IMG/VR virus record: IMGVR_UViG_3300034021_001435
Span: 1 to 29,249 of that record
Length of the DNA: 29,249 nucleotides
Origin: a virus
Direction: 5' to 3' (one strand)
Position numbers and translations under genes: made by a program. Within the stretch, counting starts at the first letter, position 1, and each line of letters begins with the position of its first letter. Under the pieces are notes generated by a model. It had not been told where the DNA came from. It saw nothing but the letters and a program-made list of their open reading frames with translations, and made no database searches. Of the stretch, positions 8,203 to 17,048 are shown piece by piece.

Positions 8203-9540
8203 TTAAATATCTTCATTTTTGATTTCATTTACAAGTTCTGAAACAGTCAATGCTTTACTGATTTGCATACGCTCTAATATAATATCAGCGAGCCAATAGC
8301 AAATATATGTACCTAATTGATTTTTATATTTATTATCTTTAAATTTCATGGTATCTAAATTTAAACCCAAATTATCATTAAAGTTTTGCGTATTATCTCG
8401 TATAAGTTCTGCATATAATTCTTTAGTCTCACTACTATTTTTTAACAAATCACTAACTCTTTTCATTTCAGGATTTTCATCATCAAATATTTCAGTTAAA
8501 CTTGGATTATTGAGGAGTAAATAAATTGTACCTATACCTGTTATAGCAGAAGAACCTCCAAAAAAAGCCTTTATTTTTTTATCAACTATTGAACTAGGTT
8601 TAGAAGTTTTTAAATTCAAACCCTTGGCTTTTGCATACTCTATGAAAACATCATCTGGCTTAATTACATCTTTAGGAATATTGCTTTTAACTCTATTTGT
8701 AATTTTATCAAGATTATTCACAATTTTTTCAAAACGAGTAGAAATAAGAGTATTTCCTCTTTCAATAGGTTTCAAAAAATCATTTATAGAATTATCTATC
8801 TTTTTACTGAAATTTTCCAATCCTTTACCAAATTTACTTTGTAAATCTGCAAATGAAGATTTAAAGTTAGAGATTGATTTGTATAAAGACTCTAAATCTT
8901 TAACTTTATTCAAATCGTTTTTCAAAAAACCCTCCATTTGATTAACACTACTTCTCATTTTATCTAATTCTTGAGAGAAAGTTTGTATGTTAGTTTGATA
9001 CTTTAATACATTCGGATTTTTTGATTGTAAAATAAAATTTAACATTTCGTCTTGAAATTTATCAATACCTGATCTAAGTTTTTCTATGTTATTTTCAATA
9101 AGAATAATTTCGTTTTTTACAATATCAGGATTATAAACTTTAAATTTTGAAACTAGATTTTTCAGTAATTGACCATATTTTAATTTTTTAGTTAAGATAA
9201 TAGTCGTTACTGCCGCTGCAATCGTAATCGCACCAATAGCAAGGTCAGAAATTGATTTTAGAAATGTATTAGAACTTTCACTATCGTCTAAACCTAAAAG
9301 AACATTTTTAGCAGCAAGAATATATGAATTTGAATTTTCTACTATTGAATTAACTGATGACTCATCATCAATTGCAAAATATTTTATCTTATCTCTTAAT
9401 CTATCTTTAGTATGTTCTAAAAATGATGTAGGTTTCCCCTCACCATATCCTTCAAATAATTCATAATTATTTGATAGATTAGTTTGTTTATTATTTTCAT
9501 TTAATATGAAATCAGAAAATTTTAATATAAATTTGTTCAT
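8203..9540 (-). CDS. Tagged coiled-coil protein with two hydrophobic segments
   Basis: This 445-residue protein begins MNKFILKFSDFILNE, with L13-N14-E15 as candidate cleavage site. The leader is almost identical to that of the M15 peptidase gene at 17049-18020. A second possible site, L28-F29-E30, follows. A transmembrane-like segment lies at about 98-117 (SDLAIGAITIAAAVTTIILT). A long alpha-helical, coiled-coil-like region follows at about 145-285, then a weaker hydrophobic segment at 327-344 (GSSAITGIGTIYLLL). The layout of tag, membrane segment and long coiled coil suggests an elongated membrane-anchored spacer. It could be part of a conduit across the envelope, but no family was recognised. 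The ATG follows AATAGGAAT, a weak Shine-Dalgarno. Confidence 0.83.
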   Translation of the reverse strand: MNKFILKFSDFILNENNKQTNLSNNYELFEGYGEGKPTSFLEHTKDRLRDKIKYFAIDDESSVNSIVENSNSYILAAKNVLLGLDDSESSNTFLKSISDLAIGAITIAAAVTTIILTKKLKYGQLLKNLVSKFKVYNPDIVKNEIILIENNIEKLRSGIDKFQDEMLNFILQSKNPNVLKYQTNIQTFSQELDKMRSSVNQMEGFLKNDLNKVKDLESLYKSISNFKSSFADLQSKFGKGLENFSKKIDNSINDFLKPIERGNTLISTRFEKIVNNLDKITNRVKSNIPKDVIKPDDVFIEYAKAKGLNLKTSKPSSIVDKKIKAFFGGSSAITGIGTIYLLLNNPSLTEIFDDENPEMKRVSDLLKNSSETKELYAELIRDNTQNFNDNLGLNLDTMKFKDNKYKNQLGTYICYWLADIILERMQISKALTVSELVNEIKNEDI

Positions 9541-9555
9541 ATTCCTATTCTTTTT

Positions 9556-10452
9556 TTATAATCCCGAAAATCTTTCACCAACTGCATTACGATCAACATT
9601 TAACCTTTCTCTTTTTGGACTACTTGTAGTAGAAGTTGTTGAACTAGAACTTGATTTGGTTTTAGAACTTGGAGCTGTAGTAGAAGCTGTGGATTGCGGT
9701 TTCCCTGACATTATTAAGTTAGCAAATAACCAAAAATGATAATGACGATAATATTCAAAAAATTCAAATTTTAATTTCGCATCCAAATCTTTCCAAGGAA
9801 ATGTTCCGTCTGAAATTTTTACATCCTTTAATTTTTTTAAAATACTATTATATTCTTGGTCTGAATTTATTCCAGATTCACTAAAAATTGAATCCGTTTT
9901 CGTTTTGTAAAAAGGTGACTTTTGCCAAAGGAGTGTATCTAATACTTTCCTACCTTCTCCCCATGTAGTAGATTCATAAGCACCAATAACTATATCATAA
10001 GAATTTTTGAACCCATCAGAAATCAAATCATTTCTTTTTGAATTTTTAATAGTATCATATCCACTCTGCAAATCAGAAGTGAAATTCAATCTTGATAAAA
10101 TCTTATCATTCCATACTTTTTTGATTTTATCACTTATTTCTTTATATGTAGATTTACCATCGATTTTTTTAGCCATTTCAGAATCATAATAACTACCAAA
10201 TGCTCCTGATTTTGATGAACTGAATAAATCTTCATCTCCAGTCAAAATAATATCTATACGCTGAAAGAACTTATCTTTCAACTTTTGATAAATATTTTCC
10301 TTTGTTATTTCATACATAGATTTAGTTTCTTCAGGAGTCCAACTCGGTTGCATTTCATTCAAAACAAAGTCTCTATTACTCTCATCAAAATGATTTACAT
10401 TTTCATTAGTAGTCTTTTGGATAAAATCTGTGTATGTATAAAGTCTTTTCAT
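9556..10452 (-). CDS. Tagged hypothetical protein with Ser/Thr-rich tail
   Basis: This 298-residue protein has two consecutive leader-like segments. MKRLYTYTDFIQKTTNE (T15-N16-E17) is followed by a second stretch ending in DFVLNEM (L31-N32-E33). Either could be the prohead-protease site, or both may be used in turn. The body is mostly helical and charged, with no membrane segment. Residues about 254-282 form a low-complexity Ser/Thr/Lys linker, followed by a short basic end (SPKRERLNVDRNAVGERFSG). No domain was recognised. It lies between the coiled-coil protein and the 494-residue peptidoglycan-binding protein in the unit starting at 11965, so it is probably part of the same packaged set. 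Confidence 0.8.
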   Translation of the reverse strand: MKRLYTYTDFIQKTTNENVNHFDESNRDFVLNEMQPSWTPEETKSMYEITKENIYQKLKDKFFQRIDIILTGDEDLFSSSKSGAFGSYYDSEMAKKIDGKSTYKEISDKIKKVWNDKILSRLNFTSDLQSGYDTIKNSKRNDLISDGFKNSYDIVIGAYESTTWGEGRKVLDTLLWQKSPFYKTKTDSIFSESGINSDQEYNSILKKLKDVKISDGTFPWKDLDAKLKFEFFEYYRHYHFWLFANLIMSGKPQSTASTTAPSSKTKSSSSSTTSTTSSPKRERLNVDRNAVGERFSGL

Positions 10453-10480
10453 CTGTGTGTTTTTTTATTAAAAATTGGGA

Positions 10481-11965
10481 TTAAAGTGAACCCATAACAC
10501 TTGAATCAATATTTTGTATATTGTATTTAATCTTTAAATTATTTGCAACTTCTTTAATTTCTGCTTTTGTTTCATTACCTATCATACCATCAACCATTCT
10601 CAAGCCATAATTTTCTTGAAATTTAGTAACAGCACTTGCAGTCGCTGTGTCATAATTACCATCATTTAATTTGGTAGATGGAAGATATTTAAGCAAAACC
10701 AAATAATTATTAATTAATTTAATATTATCTGCTGACATTTTTCTTGAACCAACTTTATAAACTACACCACCTCTTTGAAAGAAATTCATAGATTCAAGTT
10801 CTTCTGTTATCACTAACAATTTCTTAACTCTATCAACCTTCTCTTGATATTCTTTTTCTTTCTCTGATTTCTTAATTTCTTCTTCTTTTTGAACACCTGC
10901 TACTTCTACTTCAATATTCAAATTGATGAGTTTAAGCGCAAGTAATACAATCATACAAACAAACATAACTTGCAAAGCAGGAGTAAAGATATTTTTGAAA
11001 TGTTCTTGAGAATCAACATATACTCTTTTTATGAGAATAGAAGAAACTTCATTTAATAGTTGAGATAAAGGTTCAAATACAGATATATCAGCCGAAGGAT
11101 TAAATTGTCTAAGTGTAAGAATAGCATCTGGGCCAATTGTATAACCACTTAAATTTATCAGATTATAGTTTTGACCAAATTTTTCTTTTAAAGTACCACC
11201 GAATGGGTATTTTGAAATAGCAAATTCTAAAAATGCAGAAAATCTATCATAAACATCAGTAGATTCCAACATCTTATCAAGATCAATATTTGCTCCAATC
11301 AAATTTCCAGGAAAAGTTGAAGCCGAATCAGATTCAATTTTTTGTAAATCCTTAGCATCTATTTTAGTGTATAAATCTTTCAAACCAACAGTTTGAGCAG
11401 ATTGGTATAAACTTTCTAAAGTAGTATCAATAATTTTTATAACATTAACCCCATATAATGACAAGAAACTCTGTTTCAATGATTCTGAATTAAAATCAGC
11501 CATTTTATTAGTTTTTGCCAACTTTACAACTTCATCAATTTTCGGTATAATTGAAGAAATCCCACTTGGGCTTGTAATTTGAGATACCCTTTTGGTTGAA
11601 TTTTTTATACCCTGTGATTTAGTAGCGTTAAGAACTTCTTGAAATCCAGTAGCAAGTTCCCTTTCATAATTAGATATTTGGTTTTTGATATAAGTAAATT
11701 GGGCACGAATCAACTCAAATGAGTTTGTTCCTGTTGATTTACTTTTACCCATAACTTCTGAAAGAGATGGGATATTAGATTTTATAAAATTATGCATAGC
11801 TTCAGATTTTTCTATATCCAAACCTTCAAAAAGTTTGTCAATAGTTAATTGACTTAATCTGAATTCAGCATCGCTATCAATTAAACCAAAAATATCACCA
11901 GAAATGAAATTACCTTCATTGATGCTATAGTCTAAATTTGGGTTGTTAAAGTTCTTGAAAAGCAT
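10481..11965 (-). CDS. Tagged membrane protein with C-terminal peptidoglycan-binding-like domain (paralog 1)
   Basis: This 494-residue protein has a leader ending in Y-S-I-N-E-G (I15-N16-E17). Residues 22-51 (SGDIFG...LSQLTIDKLFEGLDI) align well with residues 33-59 of the 457-residue neighbour at 12339-13712. A transmembrane-like segment lies at about 328-348 (PALQVMFVCMIVLLALKLIN), again aligned with the neighbour, followed by a charged helical linker. Residues about 413-472 match PG_binding_1: a helix, then AVTKFQENYGLRMVDGMIG and N-E-T. The paralogs share the order tag, helical body, membrane segment, linker, peptidoglycan-binding domain. That order would suit a protein anchored in the inner membrane with its C-terminus reaching the cell wall. 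It heads a unit behind the element at 11999-12006. Confidence 0.87.
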   Translation of the reverse strand: MLFKNFNNPNLDYSINEGNFISGDIFGLIDSDAEFRLSQLTIDKLFEGLDIEKSEAMHNFIKSNIPSLSEVMGKSKSTGTNSFELIRAQFTYIKNQISNYERELATGFQEVLNATKSQGIKNSTKRVSQITSPSGISSIIPKIDEVVKLAKTNKMADFNSESLKQSFLSLYGVNVIKIIDTTLESLYQSAQTVGLKDLYTKIDAKDLQKIESDSASTFPGNLIGANIDLDKMLESTDVYDRFSAFLEFAISKYPFGGTLKEKFGQNYNLINLSGYTIGPDAILTLRQFNPSADISVFEPLSQLLNEVSSILIKRVYVDSQEHFKNIFTPALQVMFVCMIVLLALKLINLNIEVEVAGVQKEEEIKKSEKEKEYQEKVDRVKKLLVITEELESMNFFQRGGVVYKVGSRKMSADNIKLINNYLVLLKYLPSTKLNDGNYDTATASAVTKFQENYGLRMVDGMIGNETKAEIKEVANNLKIKYNIQNIDSSVMGSL

Positions 11966-11998
11966 ATTTCTTTTTTATTGTTTTGAATTTTATACTAC

Positions 11999-12006
11999 TA
12001 TATATC
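11999..12006 (-). promoter_or_regulatory. Putative late promoter element GATATATAG
   Basis: The minus strand reads TTCAGATATATAGTAG, 33 bases before the ATG at 11965 and in the 64-base gap after the small gene at 12030-12326. It matches the nine-base form with a trailing G. Confidence 0.6.
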
Positions 12007-12029
12007 TGAAAATAGTAATCTATTCTCAA

Positions 12030-12326
12030 TTAAACAAAAATAGTATCGTCTTGTTGTTGACCCTCATCCTTCAATTTACTATATTCTTTTCTATAATCAA
12101 TTTTGGATTCTCTTTCTGTTGATTTATCAGAAGATGATATGACATTAGGATTTACATCTATACCCAAAAGAGCATATAAGTCTGTAAAATCAAACACAAT
12201 ATTATCCATTTGATAGGTATAGACTTTAGAATCTTCTTCGTTTATTGTTTTACCTAATAAATGTTTAGTGTGCAATAATTCACTTTCATTCATTTGTATA
12301 AATTTTTGGAAATTTAGTATTCTCAT
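12030..12326 (-). CDS. Small tagged hypothetical protein
   Basis: This 98-residue protein is dominated by leader-like sequence. MRILNFQKFIQMNE (M12-N13-E14, then Ser) is followed by a second site, GKTINE (I28-N29-E30). The remaining 68 residues are acidic and polar, with a short hydrophobic patch (NIVFDFTDLYALLGID) and a Gln/Asp-rich end (GQQQDDTIFV). Its size and design resemble T4 internal head proteins, which are small, tagged and injected to counter host defences. There is no sequence match that I recognise, so this is analogy only. It is the last gene of the unit starting at 16992 and has no clear Shine-Dalgarno. Confidence 0.75.
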   Translation of the reverse strand: MRILNFQKFIQMNESELLHTKHLLGKTINEEDSKVYTYQMDNIVFDFTDLYALLGIDVNPNVISSSDKSTERESKIDYRKEYSKLKDEGQQQDDTIFV

Positions 12327-12338
12327 AGTTTTGTATAT

Positions 12339-13712
12339 TTATTTTTTTCCTAATCTTTGTTCAAAATCTTCCATAAAAGCTGTAAGAGCAAGACGAGTAT
12401 TTTTACCTATTCTACCATCTACTTGAATTCCACTCCCACCAATCTTGACAGCACCTTGGAATTTTTTTACAGCATTCCCTAAAATATTTTTATCAAATAC
12501 TTTACTTTCCAAATATGAAGTTGAACGATTTTTTAATAATCCAATAGCACTAAAGAATTTTTTAAGTTGAACTATCATTTCTTGTTCTGCTGATGTGTAT
12601 TTTTTATTCTCATAAAAAACTTTATCACTATCCAAAAATCCAGATGCGACTAAAGAATTATATGTTGTTAAACTTTCATTATATTTTTTCTGAACCTTTT
12701 CAGAAATTTCTGTTCTTTGTCTTGCTTCTGAACTAAGTTTTTCAACTCTTTCAACTAAACTTACAATCATCTTAAATGTTAAGAAAGCATTACATGATAC
12801 AAAAAGAGTTTGTAATGTTGGGATAGTAACATTATCCCATTTTTGAGATGTTGATTCAAGAGTTTCTTGAAAAAGTAAAGGGAATGTTTCATTTATCAAA
12901 ACTTTAAGTTCATTTAATAAACTCAATGGAATTTCTTCAGAACCTGAAGCATCTGTAAGTGGGGTTAGTATCAAATTTAAAAATTCTGATGCATTATCCT
13001 TGTAAACTAAATTAGATAGTCCAGATATTTTCAATGAATTCAAAGACATTTCCAACATCATAGAAATTCTTTGTACAGGAGATTCACTAACAATTAGTTT
13101 AGAAGCATCTACATCTTCTTTAATCCAAAATCTTTTTTCAGCCGTAGCAAATGAACTTGGTTCTAAATCTTCTAAATCCATATCATCAATTTTTGAATAT
13201 ACAGATGATTTAAGTCCCGTAACATTAGAATCAATTTTCTCAATTATACCATCAAGAAACTTTTGAGCCATACCTGTTGTATTTTTAAGAGTCTCACTAT
13301 TACTAATTAATTCCTTTACTTTTGTAAAATCAATTCCTGATTCTTTTATAAGTTTAATAATCTGCTCATTAGATTTAAGTTTAGTTTCTTTATCAGTTAT
13401 AGATTTTTTGATATATTCAATTTGCTTAATAACAATTTTATCAGCAGTATTTTTTTCTTTTTCGCTTTCTGTAAATACTTCTTTACAACTTGGAAACATC
13501 GTTCCTATACTTGTAAATGATTTTGAATCATCATCTATTTCAAGACCTCTAAAAAGATTTGAAATAGTTAGAGCACTTAAATTATCTTCTGCACTCTTTT
13601 GAAAAATATTACCTGAAAAACTTTCATTTAGAAAGGAAGTAGTTGAAAAACTCTTGTTTAGTGAAGTTTTTACATCTTTTACTTTTTTGTAGTACGAATT
13701 ATCAAATTCCAT
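12339..13712 (-). CDS. Tagged membrane protein with C-terminal peptidoglycan-binding-like domain (paralog 2)
   Basis: This 457-residue protein is a paralog of the 494-residue product at 10481-11965. The leader is longer here and ends in S-F-L-N-E-S (L28-N29-E30). Residues 33-59 (SGNIFQ...LSALTISNLFRGLEI) align with the paralog. A hydrophobic segment at about 298-318 (PTLQTLFVSCNAFLTFKMIV) is followed by a charged helix (LVERVEKLSSEARQ). The C-terminal PG_binding_1-like domain (about 376-446) contains KKFFSAIGLL, GNAVKKFQG and the signature VDGRIGKNTRLAL. Its closest internal motif match to the 427-residue protein is the VDGRIGK(Q/N)TR segment. A tandem duplication followed by divergence would explain the family. 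Placement in the envelope is inferred. Confidence 0.87.
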   Translation of the reverse strand: MEFDNSYYKKVKDVKTSLNKSFSTTSFLNESFSGNIFQKSAEDNLSALTISNLFRGLEIDDDSKSFTSIGTMFPSCKEVFTESEKEKNTADKIVIKQIEYIKKSITDKETKLKSNEQIIKLIKESGIDFTKVKELISNSETLKNTTGMAQKFLDGIIEKIDSNVTGLKSSVYSKIDDMDLEDLEPSSFATAEKRFWIKEDVDASKLIVSESPVQRISMMLEMSLNSLKISGLSNLVYKDNASEFLNLILTPLTDASGSEEIPLSLLNELKVLINETFPLLFQETLESTSQKWDNVTIPTLQTLFVSCNAFLTFKMIVSLVERVEKLSSEARQRTEISEKVQKKYNESLTTYNSLVASGFLDSDKVFYENKKYTSAEQEMIVQLKKFFSAIGLLKNRSTSYLESKVFDKNILGNAVKKFQGAVKIGGSGIQVDGRIGKNTRLALTAFMEDFEQRLGKK

Positions 13713-13728
13713 ATATTTAGTATTTTTT

Positions 13729-15759
13729 TTATCTATTTGCTAATGCTGCTTGCATTTGTTGTATATATCCTTGTACTTCCCCTCTTGAATTAATTTCTTG
13801 TGGACTTATAGTTCCAGCTAAATTTGTTGGAGAAGTCATATTTAAGAATTCAATTTGTTTTGCTAAATAAGCTAATGTTAAAACATCCGCTTTACCATCA
13901 ACTTTAATTTCAGCATTTGTTGGTTGAGCATTTGTTTGAATACCTGCTATAATTTTTGCTAATTCTTCGTCATATTCACCATTAATCTCACCATCGTATA
14001 AGTTGAGTTTTTGTAAACTCTGTTGAAGCAATTTAACATCGCCACCACTATCTCCTAATTGCATGTAATTTCTTTCTTGACCATTTGAATCAAACCTTTT
14101 AATAAGACCTACAGGTTTATCTAAATTCTTTTCGTCTGCTGTTATAGGAATTTTTCCGCCATATAAGTCATTCTCAAAGCGATAAAATACACTTGCATAT
14201 GCAGATAAGAGACCAATCGTTTCAAGCCCTGGTGTCGGTAATTCAAATGAATTAGCCCATTTGTTCTGCATCGCTTCAACCATAGGTTGAGATACTTTAG
14301 ATTGTGCATCTAAATACAAATCAAATGTAGGACTTTTAATTTGATCATAGCATTTTTGAGCATCACTACTTGACATTATTCCATTAGATTCTAATCCCTG
14401 AACCCAACTATTGAAAACATCTTTAGGATTACCACTTGTTGCTTTTTCTTGCATTATTTTACTTGCATTATGAAATGTCAAAAATGGTTGAAGATTATCT
14501 TCAGCCATATCTAATTCTAAAATAGAAAGTAATTCTTTAGAAGGAGTTTTTCCACTCTTTTCGTCATTTTCATTAAACCAAGAAGCTAACCAATAAATTA
14601 TACCACCATAAATTGAAAATTTTATCAGACTTGGAGCAACTGCCACAAAAATAGATCTATAAAATTTTCTTCTATCTTCCACTCTTCTTTGTCTTTCAGC
14701 TCTTTTATTTTCTTTTTCAATTTCTCTTTGCCTACGCTTTTCATCTTTAATTCTACTTATTTCATCCTTCTTGGCTTGTTTTTCTCTTTTGAGTTTCTCA
14801 AGTAAGTCATCTACATTTTTTTCTTTAGGAGCATCTGCATTATTTAATGCCTTTGTTTGTTTGTCTTTAGGGATATTAATGTCAAGTTCAGGAACTCCTC
14901 TACCCTGAACAGAACTTGTTGTCGGTTGTTGTATTTTTCCTGATATCCACGCTTCTTCACCTGCGTTTTTAATACCACTCTTTACTTGATTAAATTCTGG
15001 TGTATTCCTAACTACATCTGATATTCCAGAAGTGTTAAATGTATTTGCATTTACATTTATTTTATCCACACCCTTTGCTATTGAAGTTACTTCATTGTCT
15101 AAAGCAGAAAATGAACTCTTTACCCCTTCTCCTGATTTCTTAAACAAACCTTTAAATAAACCCCTTACAGTTTCAAATCTTTCATTTATTTCTTTATATT
15201 CTGATGATTCATTTGTACTTTTATTATCAGGTTCTAATACCTTTTTATTCAGAGATTCAACCATAGAATTAATTGGAACTTCAGAATCATACCAATTTTT
15301 GATTGAATTTAGAATTATAGTACCAAGTGTAATTGGATTTCCTTTAAGTTCATCAATGGTTTCTTTTGTTAAAGTATCTACTCCAAATCCAGCATTTGAA
15401 CTTGCAATCTCATTAATGATTTCTATTATATTTTTAATATAATAATTATTACTTACTTCAAGCATTGTGCTATCTATCGTCAAAGGTTCTTCTAACTTTA
15501 AATTAGAAAGTTCTTCTTCTTTCAATAATCCTATAAGCTGTGCATATGCACCAACTTTCATATCTTTAATTGGAGAATTGTATAATGCTGTTATAGTTGC
15601 ATCAATATCATCTTCTCCTCTTATTGCCTTTAATGCACCAGAAGGATCTTTTTCTGAAAATAATTTTTCAGAGGATTTGGCTAATTTTTGATCTACCCAA
15701 TCTGGAAAAGCCGAATCTTCATTCAATTTTCTCTCATACGCATTAAATCTTGTAATCAT
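13729..15759 (-). CDS. Large tagged protein: basic coiled coil, membrane segment and peptidoglycan-binding-like domain
   Basis: This 676-residue protein begins MITRFNAYERKLNE (L12-N13-E14, then Asp). Residues about 1-200 are helical. About 310-365 form a very charged, strongly basic helix (for example KKDEISRIKDEKRRQREIEK). It runs directly into a transmembrane-like segment at about 369-394 (IFVAVAPSLIKFSIYGGIIY, then WLASWF). Under the positive-inside rule, the basic helix would stay cytoplasmic or virion-interior and the C-terminus would be outside. A PG_binding_1-like domain at about 567-636 (LGDSGGDVKLLQQSLQKLNL, G-E-I-N-G-E-Y-D, KVDGKADVLT) would then face the cell wall. A possible extra cleavage site, I-N-E, lies at 191-193. 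It is the largest product of the block and a strong candidate for a component spanning the inner membrane. Confidence 0.88.
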   Translation of the reverse strand: MITRFNAYERKLNEDSAFPDWVDQKLAKSSEKLFSEKDPSGALKAIRGEDDIDATITALYNSPIKDMKVGAYAQLIGLLKEEELSNLKLEEPLTIDSTMLEVSNNYYIKNIIEIINEIASSNAGFGVDTLTKETIDELKGNPITLGTIILNSIKNWYDSEVPINSMVESLNKKVLEPDNKSTNESSEYKEINERFETVRGLFKGLFKKSGEGVKSSFSALDNEVTSIAKGVDKINVNANTFNTSGISDVVRNTPEFNQVKSGIKNAGEEAWISGKIQQPTTSSVQGRGVPELDINIPKDKQTKALNNADAPKEKNVDDLLEKLKREKQAKKDEISRIKDEKRRQREIEKENKRAERQRRVEDRRKFYRSIFVAVAPSLIKFSIYGGIIYWLASWFNENDEKSGKTPSKELLSILELDMAEDNLQPFLTFHNASKIMQEKATSGNPKDVFNSWVQGLESNGIMSSSDAQKCYDQIKSPTFDLYLDAQSKVSQPMVEAMQNKWANSFELPTPGLETIGLLSAYASVFYRFENDLYGGKIPITADEKNLDKPVGLIKRFDSNGQERNYMQLGDSGGDVKLLQQSLQKLNLYDGEINGEYDEELAKIIAGIQTNAQPTNAEIKVDGKADVLTLAYLAKQIEFLNMTSPTNLAGTISPQEINSRGEVQGYIQQMQAALANR

Positions 15760-15771
15760 AGTATTTATTTA

Positions 15772-16992
15772 TTAAGTTGTTGCAGTTGTGGTTTCTGAAT
15801 TGCCATCTGAAAAATCAGAAATCAATTCGTAAATAGCTTCTCCCAAAACCCAGAAAGCATAAATTGTCAATAAAAACATAACAAGTTGGCTTATACCTGG
15901 TATAGGAATAAGAATCCCAGCCATACCCGCAATAATTTTATCTATAAGCATAAACTTACCAAAATCAGATATAGCTGATATTAAAATAGCAAAAGTAGGT
16001 CCCATAACCTTAAATTCATAAGGACCTGCAATTCCAAAGTTATCATGTAAAAACTTTGAAGCGTATTCCAACGATTCATTCGTATTTGTTTTTATACTTT
16101 CAGAGAATTCCTTTATCCAACTAAATGGTGGAAGCATATCAAGTTTAGAACACGCCCATTCATAAAATTTTTCAAGTATTTCAATAGACTCATTAATTTT
16201 TTTCATTTCATTAAATGAACCTATTTTTAATCTGCTCGTATTTAACATTTTATGATTATCAATATCTATAAGACCTTCTTTTATAGCACTTGGGAGTAAT
16301 TCCGCTATTGAATTTTTAATAGAATCTTGAATATGATAAGAATCTTTGGATTCATTGATAGCCTTATTTAATGACATTGTAACTTTTGAAGCAAAAACCT
16401 CACCATTAATAATTTTACCAACACTATCAACAAACATAGAACTTAATTGTCCTGTTTCTCTTGATAACATATTCCAAAGTTCTTTATATTCATCATAGTC
16501 TTTTTCATTCAAAGATTCTTTTACACCATTTATCTGCTGATTCAAAGAAATAGTAATTTGTCTTTTCAAAGATTTGTTACCAGAAAACCACTTGTTAGTT
16601 TCTATTTTTACTGATTCCCAAGTTCCCTTTACTCCGTCCATTATCTTGCTTACAACAGAACTAACAGCACTTGCTAAATTTGAACCTAGTTCTACTACCC
16701 AATTAATAGCACCTTTTAGGGCAGTAGCAGTTTTATCAACAGTATCTCCCAACCAAGTATTTAATTTTGAAAACCAAGAATCTTCTTCTAGTAAATGCCA
16801 ATCATAAAAAGATAAATTCTGTTCACTTACAAATAAAAGGATATATCTTTGATCTTCAGTAATATAAATATTCTCTGATTCTAATATAGATTCAGCAACT
16901 GGAATATAAGATGATGTGATATATCTGGAATTAGATATTGTTTTCTTTTGAAAATAATCATCAAATGATAATATGGGTTGTCTATTTTTCAA
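15772..16992 (-). CDS. Tagged multi-pass-like membrane protein, TTG start
   Basis: This 406-residue protein is read from TTG at 16992. An AAGAGA Shine-Dalgarno-like stretch lies about nine bases upstream, and there is no in-frame ATG in the short leader. The N-terminus has aromatic leader features (LSFDDYF at 9-14), and the best hydrophobic-X-Glu site is I36-L37-E38 followed by Ser. Residues 75-125 are amphipathic and Trp/Val/Ala-rich. The C-terminal 330-390 is strongly hydrophobic, with two or three likely membrane segments (FAILISAISDFGKFMLIDKI; GMAGILIPIPGISQLVMFLL; TIYAFWVLGEAIYELI). It is the first gene behind the element at 17021-17028. No family was recognised. A pore- or channel-forming role in ejection is a guess from hydrophobicity. 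Confidence 0.8.
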   Translation of the reverse strand: MKNRQPILSFDDYFQKKTISNSRYITSSYIPVAESILESENIYITEDQRYILLFVSEQNLSFYDWHLLEEDSWFSKLNTWLGDTVDKTATALKGAINWVVELGSNLASAVSSVVSKIMDGVKGTWESVKIETNKWFSGNKSLKRQITISLNQQINGVKESLNEKDYDEYKELWNMLSRETGQLSSMFVDSVGKIINGEVFASKVTMSLNKAINESKDSYHIQDSIKNSIAELLPSAIKEGLIDIDNHKMLNTSRLKIGSFNEMKKINESIEILEKFYEWACSKLDMLPPFSWIKEFSESIKTNTNESLEYASKFLHDNFGIAGPYEFKVMGPTFAILISAISDFGKFMLIDKIIAGMAGILIPIPGISQLVMFLLTIYAFWVLGEAIYELISDFSDGNSETTTATT

Positions 16993-17020
16993 TTTAGATT
17001 CTCTTAATATTTTGATATTC

Positions 17021-17028
17021 TATATATC
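17021..17028 (-). promoter_or_regulatory. Putative late promoter element GATATATAG
   Basis: The minus strand reads AAAGATATATAGAATATC, 28 bases before the TTG start at 16992. It lies in the 56-base gap between the peptidase gene and the membrane-protein gene. Confidence 0.6.
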
Positions 17029-17048
17029 TTTGTTTTTTGTTCAATTTA

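Noticed and set aside
8624-8941. 105-codon open frame on the plus strand
   Set aside because: Antisense to the coiled-coil gene at 8203-9540. Its translation is a mirror of that gene's repetitive codons and shows no family features.
9635-9700. Short Ser/Thr codon repeat as a tandem DNA repeat or CRISPR-like array
   Set aside because: It encodes the low-complexity Ser/Thr linker of the 298-residue protein. There are no regular units or spacers.
15032-15442. 136-codon open frame on the plus strand
   Set aside because: Entirely antisense to the well-supported 676-residue gene, with a hydrophobic low-complexity translation and no promoter or ribosome-binding context. A shadow frame in AT-rich DNA.
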